In this document: positions 28,327 to 37,688 of the stretch, piece by piece | How positions within the stretch are numbered: position 1 is the first letter of the stretch | How the letters are laid out: every line of letters begins with the position of its first letter | DNA from: Planctomycetes bacterium RIFCSPLOWO2_12_FULL_50_35 | GTDB lineage: Bacteria; Planctomycetota; Brocadiia; Brocadiales; Bathyanammoxibiaceae | DNA: 45,548 bases | Assembly (NCBI GenBank): GCA_001828605.1 | Contig: MHZB01000030.1 | Coordinates: 1 to 45,548, forward strand | Direction: 5' to 3' | Translations under genes and position numbers: made by a program | The notes under the pieces: model-generated | What the model saw: only the letters and a program-made list of their open reading frames with translations | Database searches by the model: none | Told to the model about the DNA's origin: nothing

Positions 28327-29476
28327 AGTGGTCATAAAGGAAAGCGTTTTGCTCTGGGCGGTAGACCGCGCGGGGCTGACGCCTGACGACCTACAGCACA
28401 GGTTTCCAAAAATCCAGCAGTGGGTTACTGGTGAAAGCCAGCCCACGCTATGTGAATTAGAACGCCTGGCAAAAGCTACTTGGACACCACTTGGATTCTT
28501 CTTCCTCACTGAGCCACCCGAGGATCGCTTGCCAATTCCTTACTACCGAACGCTTGACGGTGGACCCCTGAGTAGACCCAGTCCCAACCTTCTTGAAACT
28601 GTTCAGGTAATGCAACGGCGGCAGGCTTGGATGCGCGAATATCTGACAGACCAAGGTCAGGAACCGCTATCGTTCGTGCGATCTGCCAGACTGGACGACT
28701 CGCCCGCATCCCTCGCTAATCGTATTAGACGCGAGCTAAATTTAGATAAGGGGTGGGCCGCTCAAAAACCAACCTGGACCGATGCTCTGGACACTCTCCA
28801 CGAAACCATAGAAGGTGCAGGAATCCTGGTTATCAGAAACGGCATCGTGGGGAATAACACACATCGTAAGCTCAATCCAGACGAATTCCGAGGCTTCGTT
28901 CTGGTGGACGAGTACGCACCGCTTGTGTTCGTCAATGGTGCCGATAGCAAGGCTGCGCAGATGTTCACCCTTGCTCATGAGCTGGCGCACGTGTTTTTGG
29001 GCAGTAGCGCTGCATTCGATCTACGCGAGATGCGGCCAGCAGATGACCCCACAGAACAGGCGTGTACTCGCGTGGCTGCGGAATTTCTTGTTCCAGAACA
29101 AGAAATACGTCAGGTCTGGCCTTCTGTTCAGGACACTCCGGAACGTTTTCAGGAAATGGCCCGCCAATTCAAAGTGAGTGAGCTTGTGGTGGCCCGCAGA
29201 GTATTGGACTTGGCTTTAATTAAAAAGAAGGCTTTCCTGGATTTTTATGACCATTATCAGAACGATGTACGCCGCAAGGCTACCCTTCAGTCTGGAGGAG
29301 GTGACTTTTTCGCTAATCAAAACTTTCGTGTGGGGCGGCGATTTTTCTCCGCCGTGGTTCGGGCAGTCAAAGAAGGCGAGCTGCTTTATTCTGAAGCCTA
29401 TCATCTGACGGGACTGTACGGAAAGACGTTCGATAGCTACGCAACCGAACTTAAGATCAGGGGTACGTTGCAATGA
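28319..29476 (+). CDS. ImmA/IrrE family metallo-endopeptidase with N-terminal HTH-like region
   Basis: FTLAHELAHVFLG (HExxH), EQACTRVAAEFLVP; RBS GGAGGAGG before ATG 28319; overlaps the hsdS stop. Confidence 0.92.
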   Translation: MSRVVIKESVLLWAVDRAGLTPDDLQHRFPKIQQWVTGESQPTLCELERLAKATWTPLGFFFLTEPPEDRLPIPYYRTLDGGPLSRPSPNLLETVQVMQRRQAWMREYLTDQGQEPLSFVRSARLDDSPASLANRIRRELNLDKGWAAQKPTWTDALDTLHETIEGAGILVIRNGIVGNNTHRKLNPDEFRGFVLVDEYAPLVFVNGADSKAAQMFTLAHELAHVFLGSSAAFDLREMRPADDPTEQACTRVAAEFLVPEQEIRQVWPSVQDTPERFQEMARQFKVSELVVARRVLDLALIKKKAFLDFYDHYQNDVRRKATLQSGGGDFFANQNFRVGRRFFSAVVRAVKEGELLYSEAYHLTGLYGKTFDSYATELKIRGTLQ

Positions 29477-29976
29477 GAAACCCAACGTATGTTCTTGATG
29501 CCGACACCTTTATGCAAGCAGCACGACTTTACTATGCTTTTGACATTGCTCCGCCTTTTTGGCATGCCTTAATTCAACACGCACAGACTGGTACGGTACT
29601 GAGCATAGATCGTGTAAAGACGGAGATAGACAGAGGGAACGATAATCTCAAGAACTGGGCGAAGAGTCATTTTCACTCATGGTTCGCCTCAACGGATGAG
29701 AGTGATGTCATTGATGCTTACCGGCGAGTCATGCAATGGGCTTATGGCCAGACTCAGTTTGATGACGCGGCTAAGGCTGAATTTGCCAGCACAGATAATG
29801 CCGACGCCTGGCTGGTTGCGTATGCGCTGGCGAAGGGTTGCGTGCTTGTTACCCAGGAGCAGTTTGCTCGCGATGCAAGGAATCGCATCCCACTCCCAAA
29901 TGTATGCCAGGCATTCGGTGTTCATCCCGTCAACACATTTGAAATGCTGCGAACGCTTGGGGTGCGTTTTAAGTAG
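29473..29976 (+). CDS. PIN-like / DUF4411 family protein
   Basis: YVLDADTFMQAARLYYAFDIAPPFWHAL...STDNADAWLVAYALAKGCVLVTQEQF; ATG overlaps the ImmA stop. Confidence 0.85.
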   Translation: MRNPTYVLDADTFMQAARLYYAFDIAPPFWHALIQHAQTGTVLSIDRVKTEIDRGNDNLKNWAKSHFHSWFASTDESDVIDAYRRVMQWAYGQTQFDDAAKAEFASTDNADAWLVAYALAKGCVLVTQEQFARDARNRIPLPNVCQAFGVHPVNTFEMLRTLGVRFK

Positions 29977-30147
29977 TTGCGTAAAGATCCGAAGAAAAAA
30001 AGAAACAACAACATAAGACACATAAGAAGCCATTAAACTTGTCTTACCGAACTCCCCAAGAAACCATAAAAACTGTGACGGAAACCCCACCTAATAAGCA
30101 AGAAACCCAGTAGCAAAAAACCAAAGACAAAATAAACACTACTGTTA

Positions 30148-30168
30148 TTTGTGTGTTAACTATATATA
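30148..30168 (-). repeat. Right inverted repeat of accessory island
   Basis: TTTGTGTGTTAACTATATATA, reverse complement TATATATAGTTAACACACAAA. Confidence 0.7.
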
Positions 30169-30213
30169 GTGCAGTTTTTTATAGTGTCAGGTTTTCAGTA
30201 CGGCAATGGGTGT

Positions 30214-30283
30214 CGCAGGTCTTTAGACCTGCGTTCTGTGCCCTATAATGCTCACGGTAGGGGCGAGGTTACCTCGCCCCTAC
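30214..30283. repeat. Two strong hairpins upstream of pdhC
   Basis: CGCAGGTC-TTTA-GACCTGCG (30214-30233); GTAGGGGCGAGG-TTA-CCTCGCCCCTAC (30257-30283). Confidence 0.8.
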
Positions 30284-30313
30284 AACTGTAAAAAATTTCT
30301 AACAGGTCTCAAC

Positions 30314-31603
30314 ATGGCATATAATTTTAAATTTCCGGACATAGGCGAGGGCCTTGTAGAAGGCGTGGTCGTGGCGTGGAAGGTCAAAGAGGGCGAGAGG
30401 GTGGATGAAGACCAGGACCTGGTAGATATAGAGACCGAGAAGGCCGTCTTTACACTACCTTCACCTGCTGAAGGGATGGTGCTTAAGATACATTATAAAG
30501 AGGGCGAGGCCATCCGTGTAGGCGACGTCCTTATAACCATAGGAGAGGCGGGGGAAGAAGTGCGGAAAGCCGAGGTAAAGGAGAAGGTGTACGGAGAGGC
30601 CGTTGTGGGCGTCCTGGAGGAGGCCCCTGAGGAGGAAGAAGAGAAACCCGCCAAGAAGAGAGCTGCAGTGGAGGCGGCGGCAGCGGGTAAGGTGCTTGCC
30701 GCTCCGGCGGTGAGAAGGCTGGCGAAGGAACTCAAAATAGACGTCTCCCAGGTCAAGGGCACGGGTAAAGACGGGAGGATTACTGAGGAGGACGTGCAAA
30801 GAGTTGCAGGGAAAATACCCCCTGCTGAAAAAGAGGAGAAAGAGGTTGAGGTTAAACAGGTAAAGAAATATGACATGTATGGTTACATTACAAGAGTCCC
30901 CCTGAAGGGCGTTAAAAAGGTAGTGGCGAGAAAGATGCGCGAGGCCATATCAAATGCCGCACTGGTTACCCATCACGATGAGGCCGACGTGACGCATCTC
31001 GTAGAGGTGAGAGAGAGGCATAAAGAGTATGCAAAGGGAAAGGGGATAAGACTTACTTATATTCCATTTGTAATAAAGACGGTGATTGAGGGTCTTAAGA
31101 GGTACCCCTATCTTAATTCGACGCTGGAGAACGTTGGGGGCGAGGAATATATAATACTTAAAAAATATTTTAACATCGGCGTCGCGGTTGACACGCCGGA
31201 CGGAGTCATTGTGCCGGTGATAAAGGGTGCAGACCAGAAGACCGTTCTGGATATTGCAAAAGAGGCCGAGGGGCTGGCGGAGAAGGCGCGGGAGAGAAAG
31301 ATTGACCTGGCGGACCTGAAGGGGAGCACTTTCACCATAACCAACGTGGGTTTTATCGGCGGTACGTACTTCACACCCATACCAAACCACCCGGAGGTGG
31401 CCGTACTGGGCCTGGGCAGGATAGAGGAGAGGCCCGTAGTAAGGGGGGGAAAGGTGGTGGTACGGAAGGTTATGCCCCTGTCACTGACCTTTGACCACAG
31501 GGTGGTAGACGGTGCGGATGCCGCAAGGTTTGTAAACGCCGTGAAGGAATACCTCGAGGACCCTGACCTGTTCCTGGTGGAATTGGGCAAGCAAACAGGC
31601 TGA
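30314..31603 (+). CDS. pdhC: Dihydrolipoamide acyltransferase (E2) of pyruvate dehydrogenase
   Basis: MAYNFKFPDIGEGLVEGVV, DIETEKAVFTLPSPAEG lipoyl domain; VLAAPAVRRLAKELKIDVSQVKGTGKDGRITEEDV; SLTFDHRVVDGADAARF catalytic motif. Confidence 0.93.
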   Translation: MAYNFKFPDIGEGLVEGVVVAWKVKEGERVDEDQDLVDIETEKAVFTLPSPAEGMVLKIHYKEGEAIRVGDVLITIGEAGEEVRKAEVKEKVYGEAVVGVLEEAPEEEEEKPAKKRAAVEAAAAGKVLAAPAVRRLAKELKIDVSQVKGTGKDGRITEEDVQRVAGKIPPAEKEEKEVEVKQVKKYDMYGYITRVPLKGVKKVVARKMREAISNAALVTHHDEADVTHLVEVRERHKEYAKGKGIRLTYIPFVIKTVIEGLKRYPYLNSTLENVGGEEYIILKKYFNIGVAVDTPDGVIVPVIKGADQKTVLDIAKEAEGLAEKARERKIDLADLKGSTFTITNVGFIGGTYFTPIPNHPEVAVLGLGRIEERPVVRGGKVVVRKVMPLSLTFDHRVVDGADAARFVNAVKEYLEDPDLFLVELGKQTG

Positions 31604-31608
31604 TTAAT

Positions 31609-31887
31609 TTAACGAACCTTTTCTCCAGACATGTATACATAGTAATATGCCAGCCAGGTGGTCATCATACCGGCCGCAATCGGGATCAGAAAGGTAGTCC
31701 AGAAAACGGCAGCATCCCAGCCCGGTATGTTAGGTGTAGTAAACCGTGAGATAATCTTTACGGCAATCAGGACGTGAAACAGGATTATTATAATCCTGTT
31801 ATTTCTTCCGGTCGCCTTCAGTCTTTTCCAGTCCAGCATTTTATTTAATATTGATTCTCCGAAAGTTGCTGCAATGTCCGATGCCAT
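31609..31887 (-). CDS. Small membrane protein, function unknown
   Basis: 92 aa with two hydrophobic segments (IIIILFHVLIAVKII; FWTTFLIPIAAGMMTTWLAYYYVY). Confidence 0.5.
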   Translation of the reverse strand: MASDIAATFGESILNKMLDWKRLKATGRNNRIIIILFHVLIAVKIISRFTTPNIPGWDAAVFWTTFLIPIAAGMMTTWLAYYYVYMSGEKVR

Positions 31888-32110
31888 TCTGAGTGAAACG
31901 CGTAGCGTGGGTCCACCTTAGGCGGACTGCCACGATTACGTGCTTTCCTCAGGGTGACAATTGTGCAGGGTTTTTCAAAGATTTCACTATGGTAGAGTCC
32001 CGTGAAAATTCCATCAGCAGACTGCGGGGCCTAGCCTGTAAATTCACGGGGATTAAGTGGTATCTTACGAAGAGACCCTATGATTAAAGGCGTAACTAAG
32101 CTAGGGGGTA

Positions 32111-32668
32111 TTATCGTTTGTAAAGTCCCACAAGTTCTGCGCTGGCGAGGATGTGACCCTCAATGGCCTTTTCTACGTCTCTCTTTGTCTTCCCCGGCGG
32201 TAAGTCTAATTTGGCGTCCAGTGCATATAGTTTGAAGAAATACCGGTGGGCCGGTCCTCGCGGCGGACAGGGTCCGCCGTAGCCGATGCTGCGGAAGTCG
32301 TTTGTTCCCTGTTTGGCTTCGTTATCGAGGGTTTTCGTCTTTGGCACGTCTTCGGGGAGACCGCTCGTATCGGGTGGGAGGTCGTACAGCACCCAGTGAA
32401 CCCACGTGCCGCCGGGGGCGTCGGGGTCGTCACAGATAATGGTAAAGCTCTTTGTCCCCTTCGGCGGGTCATTCCAACTCAGGGGGGGAGAGACGTCAGG
32501 CCCGTCGCAGGTATATTTGGTGGGAATTGTGGCTTGGGCCTCGAAAGTCGGACTCTCTAACTCCAATGCCATCGCGCTGTCTCCCGCGCCAAGATGTGTT
32601 GTAGGGGCCAAGTATAGGCCGCCAGTTAAAAATATTTTGTAGAGAAATCGAATATCTTTCCAATGCAT
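32111..32668 (-). CDS. YbhB/YbcL family (PEBP-like) protein
   Basis: IPTKYTCDGPDVSPPLSWNDPPKGTKSFTIICDDPDAPGGTWVHWVLYDLP, GYGGPCPPRGPAHRYFFKLYALD. Confidence 0.93.
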   Translation of the reverse strand: MHWKDIRFLYKIFLTGGLYLAPTTHLGAGDSAMALELESPTFEAQATIPTKYTCDGPDVSPPLSWNDPPKGTKSFTIICDDPDAPGGTWVHWVLYDLPPDTSGLPEDVPKTKTLDNEAKQGTNDFRSIGYGGPCPPRGPAHRYFFKLYALDAKLDLPPGKTKRDVEKAIEGHILASAELVGLYKR

Positions 32669-32901
32669 TTATAAAACCAACTTTACTCAAAGCCGCGTGT
32701 ACTTTCAAGTCATTTCTTTACCATTGCCGGGTGGTAGACCGGTATATCATTAAGGTAATGGATATGCTTGACTTACGATATTGGAGGGGTATACTCTAGC
32801 AGTGCTAAAATTGTGCGATGTTATACCCTGATGTCTTTTATTTGAATATAGTGTTGCCTGCACCAAGTACTTAGGATTGATACCGTAGAGGGCTTACGGA
32901 A

Positions 32902-34338
32902 ATGTCTCTTAAGCTAGGACCTGTAGTAGGTTCCACAACTCACAAGGAGGCCAAGATTTGGGTGCAGACCCATCGGCCTGCCAAACTTGAGTGTAGAGTT
33001 TATACAGACCCGGGTGGCAGCAAGCAGGTTCCTGATTCGCCTTTCGCTTTTCAAACAGAGGAGAGGATCGGCTGTACTGGTGTGGTGACGGTTGCTCTCC
33101 CGCAGGGTGACAGCAAATATTACTACGGTATTTTTGAGAAAAAGGGCAGCAGTTCAGTAGCAATATCCCAAATCAATTCGTTTCGTTCATTTCCAGACCC
33201 AAAGAAAAAGATTGAGAGTGTCTCTTTTGCCCTTGTCTCATGCAACAAGCCAACGGATTTCAAGTACGAAAAGGAGTTAAGCCTACGGAACATGTGGAGG
33301 CATCTTTTCGTCGAGATGTCCCGGAACGACACCTCCTTCTTGCTTGCGGCGGGGGACCAGGTATATGCAGACCATGAGAGACGTAATGCATGGCAGGAAA
33401 GCGTGGATGGACCTCCTCATAAAACTCCCTTAGACCTTTATAGGGACGTGTATTATACGCACTGGTCGTTTCCGGAGATACAAATGGTCTTGGGCAATTT
33501 CCCGTCTTTCATGATATGGGATGACCACGAGATTACAAATGGGTGGGGTTCCAGTATAAGGCATGGTGAAAAGAGGTCTCAGGAAATCTTTCTGGTTGCA
33601 AGGAAGGCCTATGAGGAGTTCCAGCACAGCCACAACCCTGCCGCCCTCTCCCTCCCAAAAGATCATAAACCCACACCGGACCACAGGCCGTACTATTATG
33701 CCTTCAAATACGGCCCTGTCGCCTTTCTTGTCCTTGACCTGAGGGGTAACAGGAGGATATGGGACGGGCAGTTATTGGGGACTGATCAATGGGCGGCACT
33801 GAGGCGCTGGTTTGCGTCTAAGGAGGCCAAAGACTCCAAAATACTGTTCGTGGTCTCATCTGTTCCGATGATACATTTGAGGAGGTTGTTCGGATGGTTG
33901 TGGTGGATGAAAACGGACATTGCTGACCAGTGGTCTTCACCCCACAATACAAAAGAGAGACGGGAACTTCTTTCCCTGCTTTTTGACAAGTACGTTGAGA
34001 AAGGCAAGCGGCAGGTCTTTATCCTCGGCGGAGACGTGCATGTGGGTACCGTTGCAAAGATAACCGACCGTGCATCGGGACAGAGTATACACCAGTTTAC
34101 ATCGTCCCCCATCTCTAATAAGCCGGAGAGGCTTCTGGACAGCCTTCTGAAAAGATTCAGCAGCAAGTTTTCATTTAGGCTAGATAACGATGGGAACCGT
34201 TATGCGGACGTGGAAATCTATAAACGCTACCGCCAGAGGAACTTTGGCATAATTACGGTTTCATTAGGCTCTCCCCCGAATACCACATTGAAGATGTATC
34301 AGGAGAAAGAGGGGCAGCCCGACGAGACTGTAATCTAG
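32902..34338 (+). CDS. PhoD-like metallophosphatase / alkaline phosphatase D family
   Basis: VSCNKPTDFKYE, LLAAGDQVYAD, MIWDDHEITNGWGS, FILGGDVHVGTVAKI. Confidence 0.88.
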   Translation: MSLKLGPVVGSTTHKEAKIWVQTHRPAKLECRVYTDPGGSKQVPDSPFAFQTEERIGCTGVVTVALPQGDSKYYYGIFEKKGSSSVAISQINSFRSFPDPKKKIESVSFALVSCNKPTDFKYEKELSLRNMWRHLFVEMSRNDTSFLLAAGDQVYADHERRNAWQESVDGPPHKTPLDLYRDVYYTHWSFPEIQMVLGNFPSFMIWDDHEITNGWGSSIRHGEKRSQEIFLVARKAYEEFQHSHNPAALSLPKDHKPTPDHRPYYYAFKYGPVAFLVLDLRGNRRIWDGQLLGTDQWAALRRWFASKEAKDSKILFVVSSVPMIHLRRLFGWLWWMKTDIADQWSSPHNTKERRELLSLLFDKYVEKGKRQVFILGGDVHVGTVAKITDRASGQSIHQFTSSPISNKPERLLDSLLKRFSSKFSFRLDNDGNRYADVEIYKRYRQRNFGIITVSLGSPPNTTLKMYQEKEGQPDETVI

Positions 34339-34342
34339 GAAT

Positions 34343-34507
34343 GAGAACTCTGGAAAGGGTCTGTACAGTTGTTATTCTGAGGGAGTAAGACGACCAAATG
34401 TAGCGTGGAGCTTGCTCTCCGCCTAAGGCGGATTGAACGTGGCAGCTTGTTACCACGTTTCGCTCAAAATGACGACAAGGTGTTGGGAGATTTTTTTAGA
34501 GGACTCT
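34343..34507. repeat. Diverged MITE-like repeat unit
   Basis: Internal GGAG-CTTG-CTCTCC and TCCGCC-TAA-GGCGGA; TTCTGAGGGAG...CGCTCAAAATGA sub-terminal inverted repeat; weak TIRs. Confidence 0.5.
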
Positions 34508-34511
34508 GTAC

Positions 34512-35717
34512 GTGGTGCAAGGTAGTATTGCACGCGCAAAGGACGTTGCTGGAGACCGTTTTCGGCAAATGAAAAAATCTACGGTGGCTTCCGGTTACAA
34601 TATCGAAGTTGTTGAAAAGGTGCCCGGATGTTTGCATCTAAGGCTCAGCGGCGATTTGTCTACAGAGAATACTTCCATGTTATTGGACGATTTAAACGCA
34701 TATCTATCCGGGAAACCCCCCAAGAACGTAACGCTCGACCTGGGCGGAGTCGGTTATTTTGACAGCACGGCGGCTATTGTAATTGCCCAAACAAAGTCGG
34801 ACCTTGGGGGAAAGGGTTCCAGCCTGAACCTGATAAACGTCAAGCCGGAGATTCAGGGACTGTTTGGCATACTCAACCTGGAATTGTTATTCGGCGAGAA
34901 GGCCAGCCTAAAGGAAAGACGTCCGGGCCTGCTTACGCGTGTGGGAGAGGCCGCGATAAGATTTGCGAAAGACACGGTCTTTACTTGTGCATACCTGGGA
35001 GACGTCACTCTGGGGTTGGGCTACGCCATAAGGCATCCCCACAAGATCAGATGGAATGACGTCTTTCTTTATATGGACAGGACGGGGATAGAGGCCATAC
35101 CCATTATTCTCCTGATCAGCTTTCTTGTCGGTTTTATAATGGCCTTTCAGGCGGCCGTCCAGCTCAGGCAGTTTGGTGCGGATATCTTTGTTGCCAACCT
35201 GGTGGGATTGTCCGTCGTCAGGGAGTTAGGTCCGCTCATGACGGCGATAATAGTGGCCGGCAGGTCAGGTGCGGCTTTCGCCGCAGAGATTGGGACAATG
35301 AAGGTGTCTGAGGAAATAGACGCCCTGAAGTCCATGGGGCTTGACCCAACCCGGTTCTTAATAATTCCGAAGATTATCGCAACCGTCGTTACCGTGCCGA
35401 CCCTGACCCTGGTATCCGATTTAGTCGGCATTTTTGGTGGTCTGGTGGTTGCGGTTACGTTTTTGGACATTACGCCATGGGGCTATATATTGCAGACCCA
35501 GAGGGCCCTTGATATATTTGATGTGTTCAGCGGCTATTTGAAAAGTATCGTTTTTGCCTTGCTGATAGCGGGCATTGGATGTATGAGGGGTTTGCAGGTT
35601 GAAGGGGGGGCGCAGGAGGTCGGCCGTTTAACCACGTCTGCCGTAGTTTCGGGCATCTTTCTCATCATCGTATACGACGCACTTTTTACCCTTATGTTTA
35701 ACTATGTCGAATGGTAA
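34512..35717 (+). CDS. mlaE: MlaE-type ABC transporter permease with N-terminal STAS domain
   Basis: STAS segment LHLRLSGDLSTENTSMLLDDLNAYLSGKPPKNVTLDLGGVGYFDSTAAIVI; permease VVRELGPLMTAIIVAGRSGAAFAAEIGTMKVSEEIDALKSMG. Confidence 0.92.
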   Translation: MVQGSIARAKDVAGDRFRQMKKSTVASGYNIEVVEKVPGCLHLRLSGDLSTENTSMLLDDLNAYLSGKPPKNVTLDLGGVGYFDSTAAIVIAQTKSDLGGKGSSLNLINVKPEIQGLFGILNLELLFGEKASLKERRPGLLTRVGEAAIRFAKDTVFTCAYLGDVTLGLGYAIRHPHKIRWNDVFLYMDRTGIEAIPIILLISFLVGFIMAFQAAVQLRQFGADIFVANLVGLSVVRELGPLMTAIIVAGRSGAAFAAEIGTMKVSEEIDALKSMGLDPTRFLIIPKIIATVVTVPTLTLVSDLVGIFGGLVVAVTFLDITPWGYILQTQRALDIFDVFSGYLKSIVFALLIAGIGCMRGLQVEGGAQEVGRLTTSAVVSGIFLIIVYDALFTLMFNYVEW

Positions 35718-35726
35718 GATAGGGCC

Positions 35727-36494
35727 ATGCAGAATATACCTGTTATACAAGTAAGGAATTTGACCATCGGATACGGGGACGAGATTGTCCTCAACGACAT
35801 AAGTTTCGATGTCCATATGGGGGAGATATTTATAATCCTGGGTGGGAGCGGCTGCGGGAAGAGCACGTTACTTAAACACATGATTGGTCTTCAACAACCC
35901 TTCCGAGGAAAGATTCTAATAGATGGTAAGGATTTGGTCACTACCGAAGGTAGGGAACGACTTGAGATCTTACGCAAGTTCGGTGTGCTTTTTCAGTCCA
36001 GTGCGCTGCTTGGTTCAATGACGCTGGGTGAGAACGTTGCGCTGCCGTTACAAGAATATACACAACTTCCCAAGGAGACGATTAGTTTTTTGATTCGCGC
36101 AAAGTTGGGTATGGTGGGCCTTAGCGGTTACGAAGGTTATATGCCGACAGAGCTCAGCGGCGGAATGAAGAAGAGAGGCGGCATTGCAAGGGCCCTGGCG
36201 CTTGACCCTGAAATCCTTTTTTTTGATGAACCGTCTGCCGGTCTAGACCCGATTACTTCCGTAAACCTGGACGATTTGATTATGCAGCTTAATGCCAGCC
36301 TCGGCACTACTATGGTTGTGGTAACCCATGAACTGCCGAGTATTTTTGCTATTGCACATAGAGTAATAATGCTTGATAAGAAAACCAGGAAGATTATAGC
36401 TGAGGGCCGTCCTGCAGACCTAAGGGATATGAGTACGGACCCATTTGTCAGGGACTTTTTTAACCGTCGGATTAAAGAGGGCGTATCCGGCTAG
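35727..36494 (+). CDS. mlaF: MlaF-type ABC transporter ATP-binding protein
   Basis: Walker A GGSGCGKST, ELSGGMKKRGGIARALALDPEILFFDEPSAGLDPITS. Confidence 0.94.
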   Translation: MQNIPVIQVRNLTIGYGDEIVLNDISFDVHMGEIFIILGGSGCGKSTLLKHMIGLQQPFRGKILIDGKDLVTTEGRERLEILRKFGVLFQSSALLGSMTLGENVALPLQEYTQLPKETISFLIRAKLGMVGLSGYEGYMPTELSGGMKKRGGIARALALDPEILFFDEPSAGLDPITSVNLDDLIMQLNASLGTTMVVVTHELPSIFAIAHRVIMLDKKTRKIIAEGRPADLRDMSTDPFVRDFFNRRIKEGVSG

Positions 36495-36531
36495 ATTAGA
36501 TAAGACAAGGATTTTCATTTGTTTATATAAT

Positions 36532-36740
36532 GAGACCTTTGAAAAGGCTCCAGATGTCATTCCCGCGGAAGCGGGAATCTATGGATTCCGTGTCGAGCAC
36601 GGAATGACATAGACGAAACATCTTGTAGGACTTGATTTATCGTAGGGGCGAACGGCCGTTCGCCCTACCTGGCGGATGTGATAAGTCGCGCCCTACAATC
36701 GAGATGAAATATACAAAATCCAGGGCTTTTCAAAGGTCCC
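36532..36740. repeat. MITE-like unit with terminal inverted repeats between mlaF and mlaD
   Basis: Left GAGACCTTTGAAAAG, right reverse complement GGGACCTTTGAAAAG; internal ATTCCCGC-GGAA-GCGGGAAT, ATTCCGTG-TCGAG-CACGGAAT, GTAGGGGCGAACGGCCGTTCGCCCTAC. Confidence 0.85.
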
Positions 36741-36774
36741 GTAATAGCGGCAGTAGCTTTTGGAGGTCTTTATC

Positions 36775-37686
36775 ATGGCCAGTGCGGCTCTCAAGGTCAG
36801 GGTTGGAATTTTCGTCATAGTGGGTATCTGCCTGGCGGTTGGGGCCGTGATTGGACTCTTTACGTGGCTGGGCGCAAGGGATACGAAAACATATGTAACC
36901 TATGTATCCGAAAGCACCTCCGGTTTGGACAAGGATGCCCCGGTCAAATACAAAGGTGTAAAGATAGGGCGTGTTTCCAGTATTAGCGTTGCCCTGGATG
37001 GGAAACTTATTGAAATCCTGATGGAGGTTGATTCGTCGTTCGATATGAGACCTGACTTTGCTGCACGCGCAAACTATGCGGGGATAACAGGACTGCGGTA
37101 CATTGAAATTGAACCACTGAAGGAAGGTATGAGGGAAGATGTTAAAAGGGAAGTGGCGGAGGAAGCCTTTGATCCGGAACATCCCGTTGTCCCCTCAACC
37201 TTTTCTGACCTGGAGCAGCTTGGTACTACGGTGGAAAAGACCTTTAGGAACATTAATCAGCTTGACGTCAAAGAGATCTCCGATAAACTCACGACCTTGC
37301 TGGGTAACTTAGACGTCCTTGTTGCAGAGCTTAAGACTTCGGAGGTTATTGGGAACATAAATGCGGCCGTAACGCAACTCAATAACCCTAAGATAAGCTC
37401 AACCATTGATTATCTGGAATCTACAACTAAAAAACTCGATACGCTGTTGGAAGATATTAACACCGGGATGCTTTCTAAAGACCTGGATGTCTTTTTAGAA
37501 GAGGGGACGCTGTTGGCGCGTAATTTAAACATATTGACCTACGAACTGCGGGACACGTCGGAAATAGAAGATGTATTACAGGCCACCGCAGAAACCGTTA
37601 AGGAACTGAACCAGACGCTCAGACAGGGCGCTTCTACAATGATCTTCAGTAAACCTCCGCAACCTAGACAAATCTCTGGGGACTAG
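36775..37686 (+). CDS. mlaD: MlaD/MCE-domain protein
   Basis: ALKVRVGIFVIVGICLAVGAVIGLF then TSGLDKDAPVKYKGVKIGRVSSI; RBS GGAGG before ATG 36775. Confidence 0.92.
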   Translation: MASAALKVRVGIFVIVGICLAVGAVIGLFTWLGARDTKTYVTYVSESTSGLDKDAPVKYKGVKIGRVSSISVALDGKLIEILMEVDSSFDMRPDFAARANYAGITGLRYIEIEPLKEGMREDVKREVAEEAFDPEHPVVPSTFSDLEQLGTTVEKTFRNINQLDVKEISDKLTTLLGNLDVLVAELKTSEVIGNINAAVTQLNNPKISSTIDYLESTTKKLDTLLEDINTGMLSKDLDVFLEEGTLLARNLNILTYELRDTSEIEDVLQATAETVKELNQTLRQGASTMIFSKPPQPRQISGD

Positions 37687-37688
37687 CT

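Noticed and set aside
36642-36668. Conventional rho-independent terminator
   Set aside because: Hairpin lacks a following U-tract and lies between co-directional mla genes; better explained as part of the repeat element.
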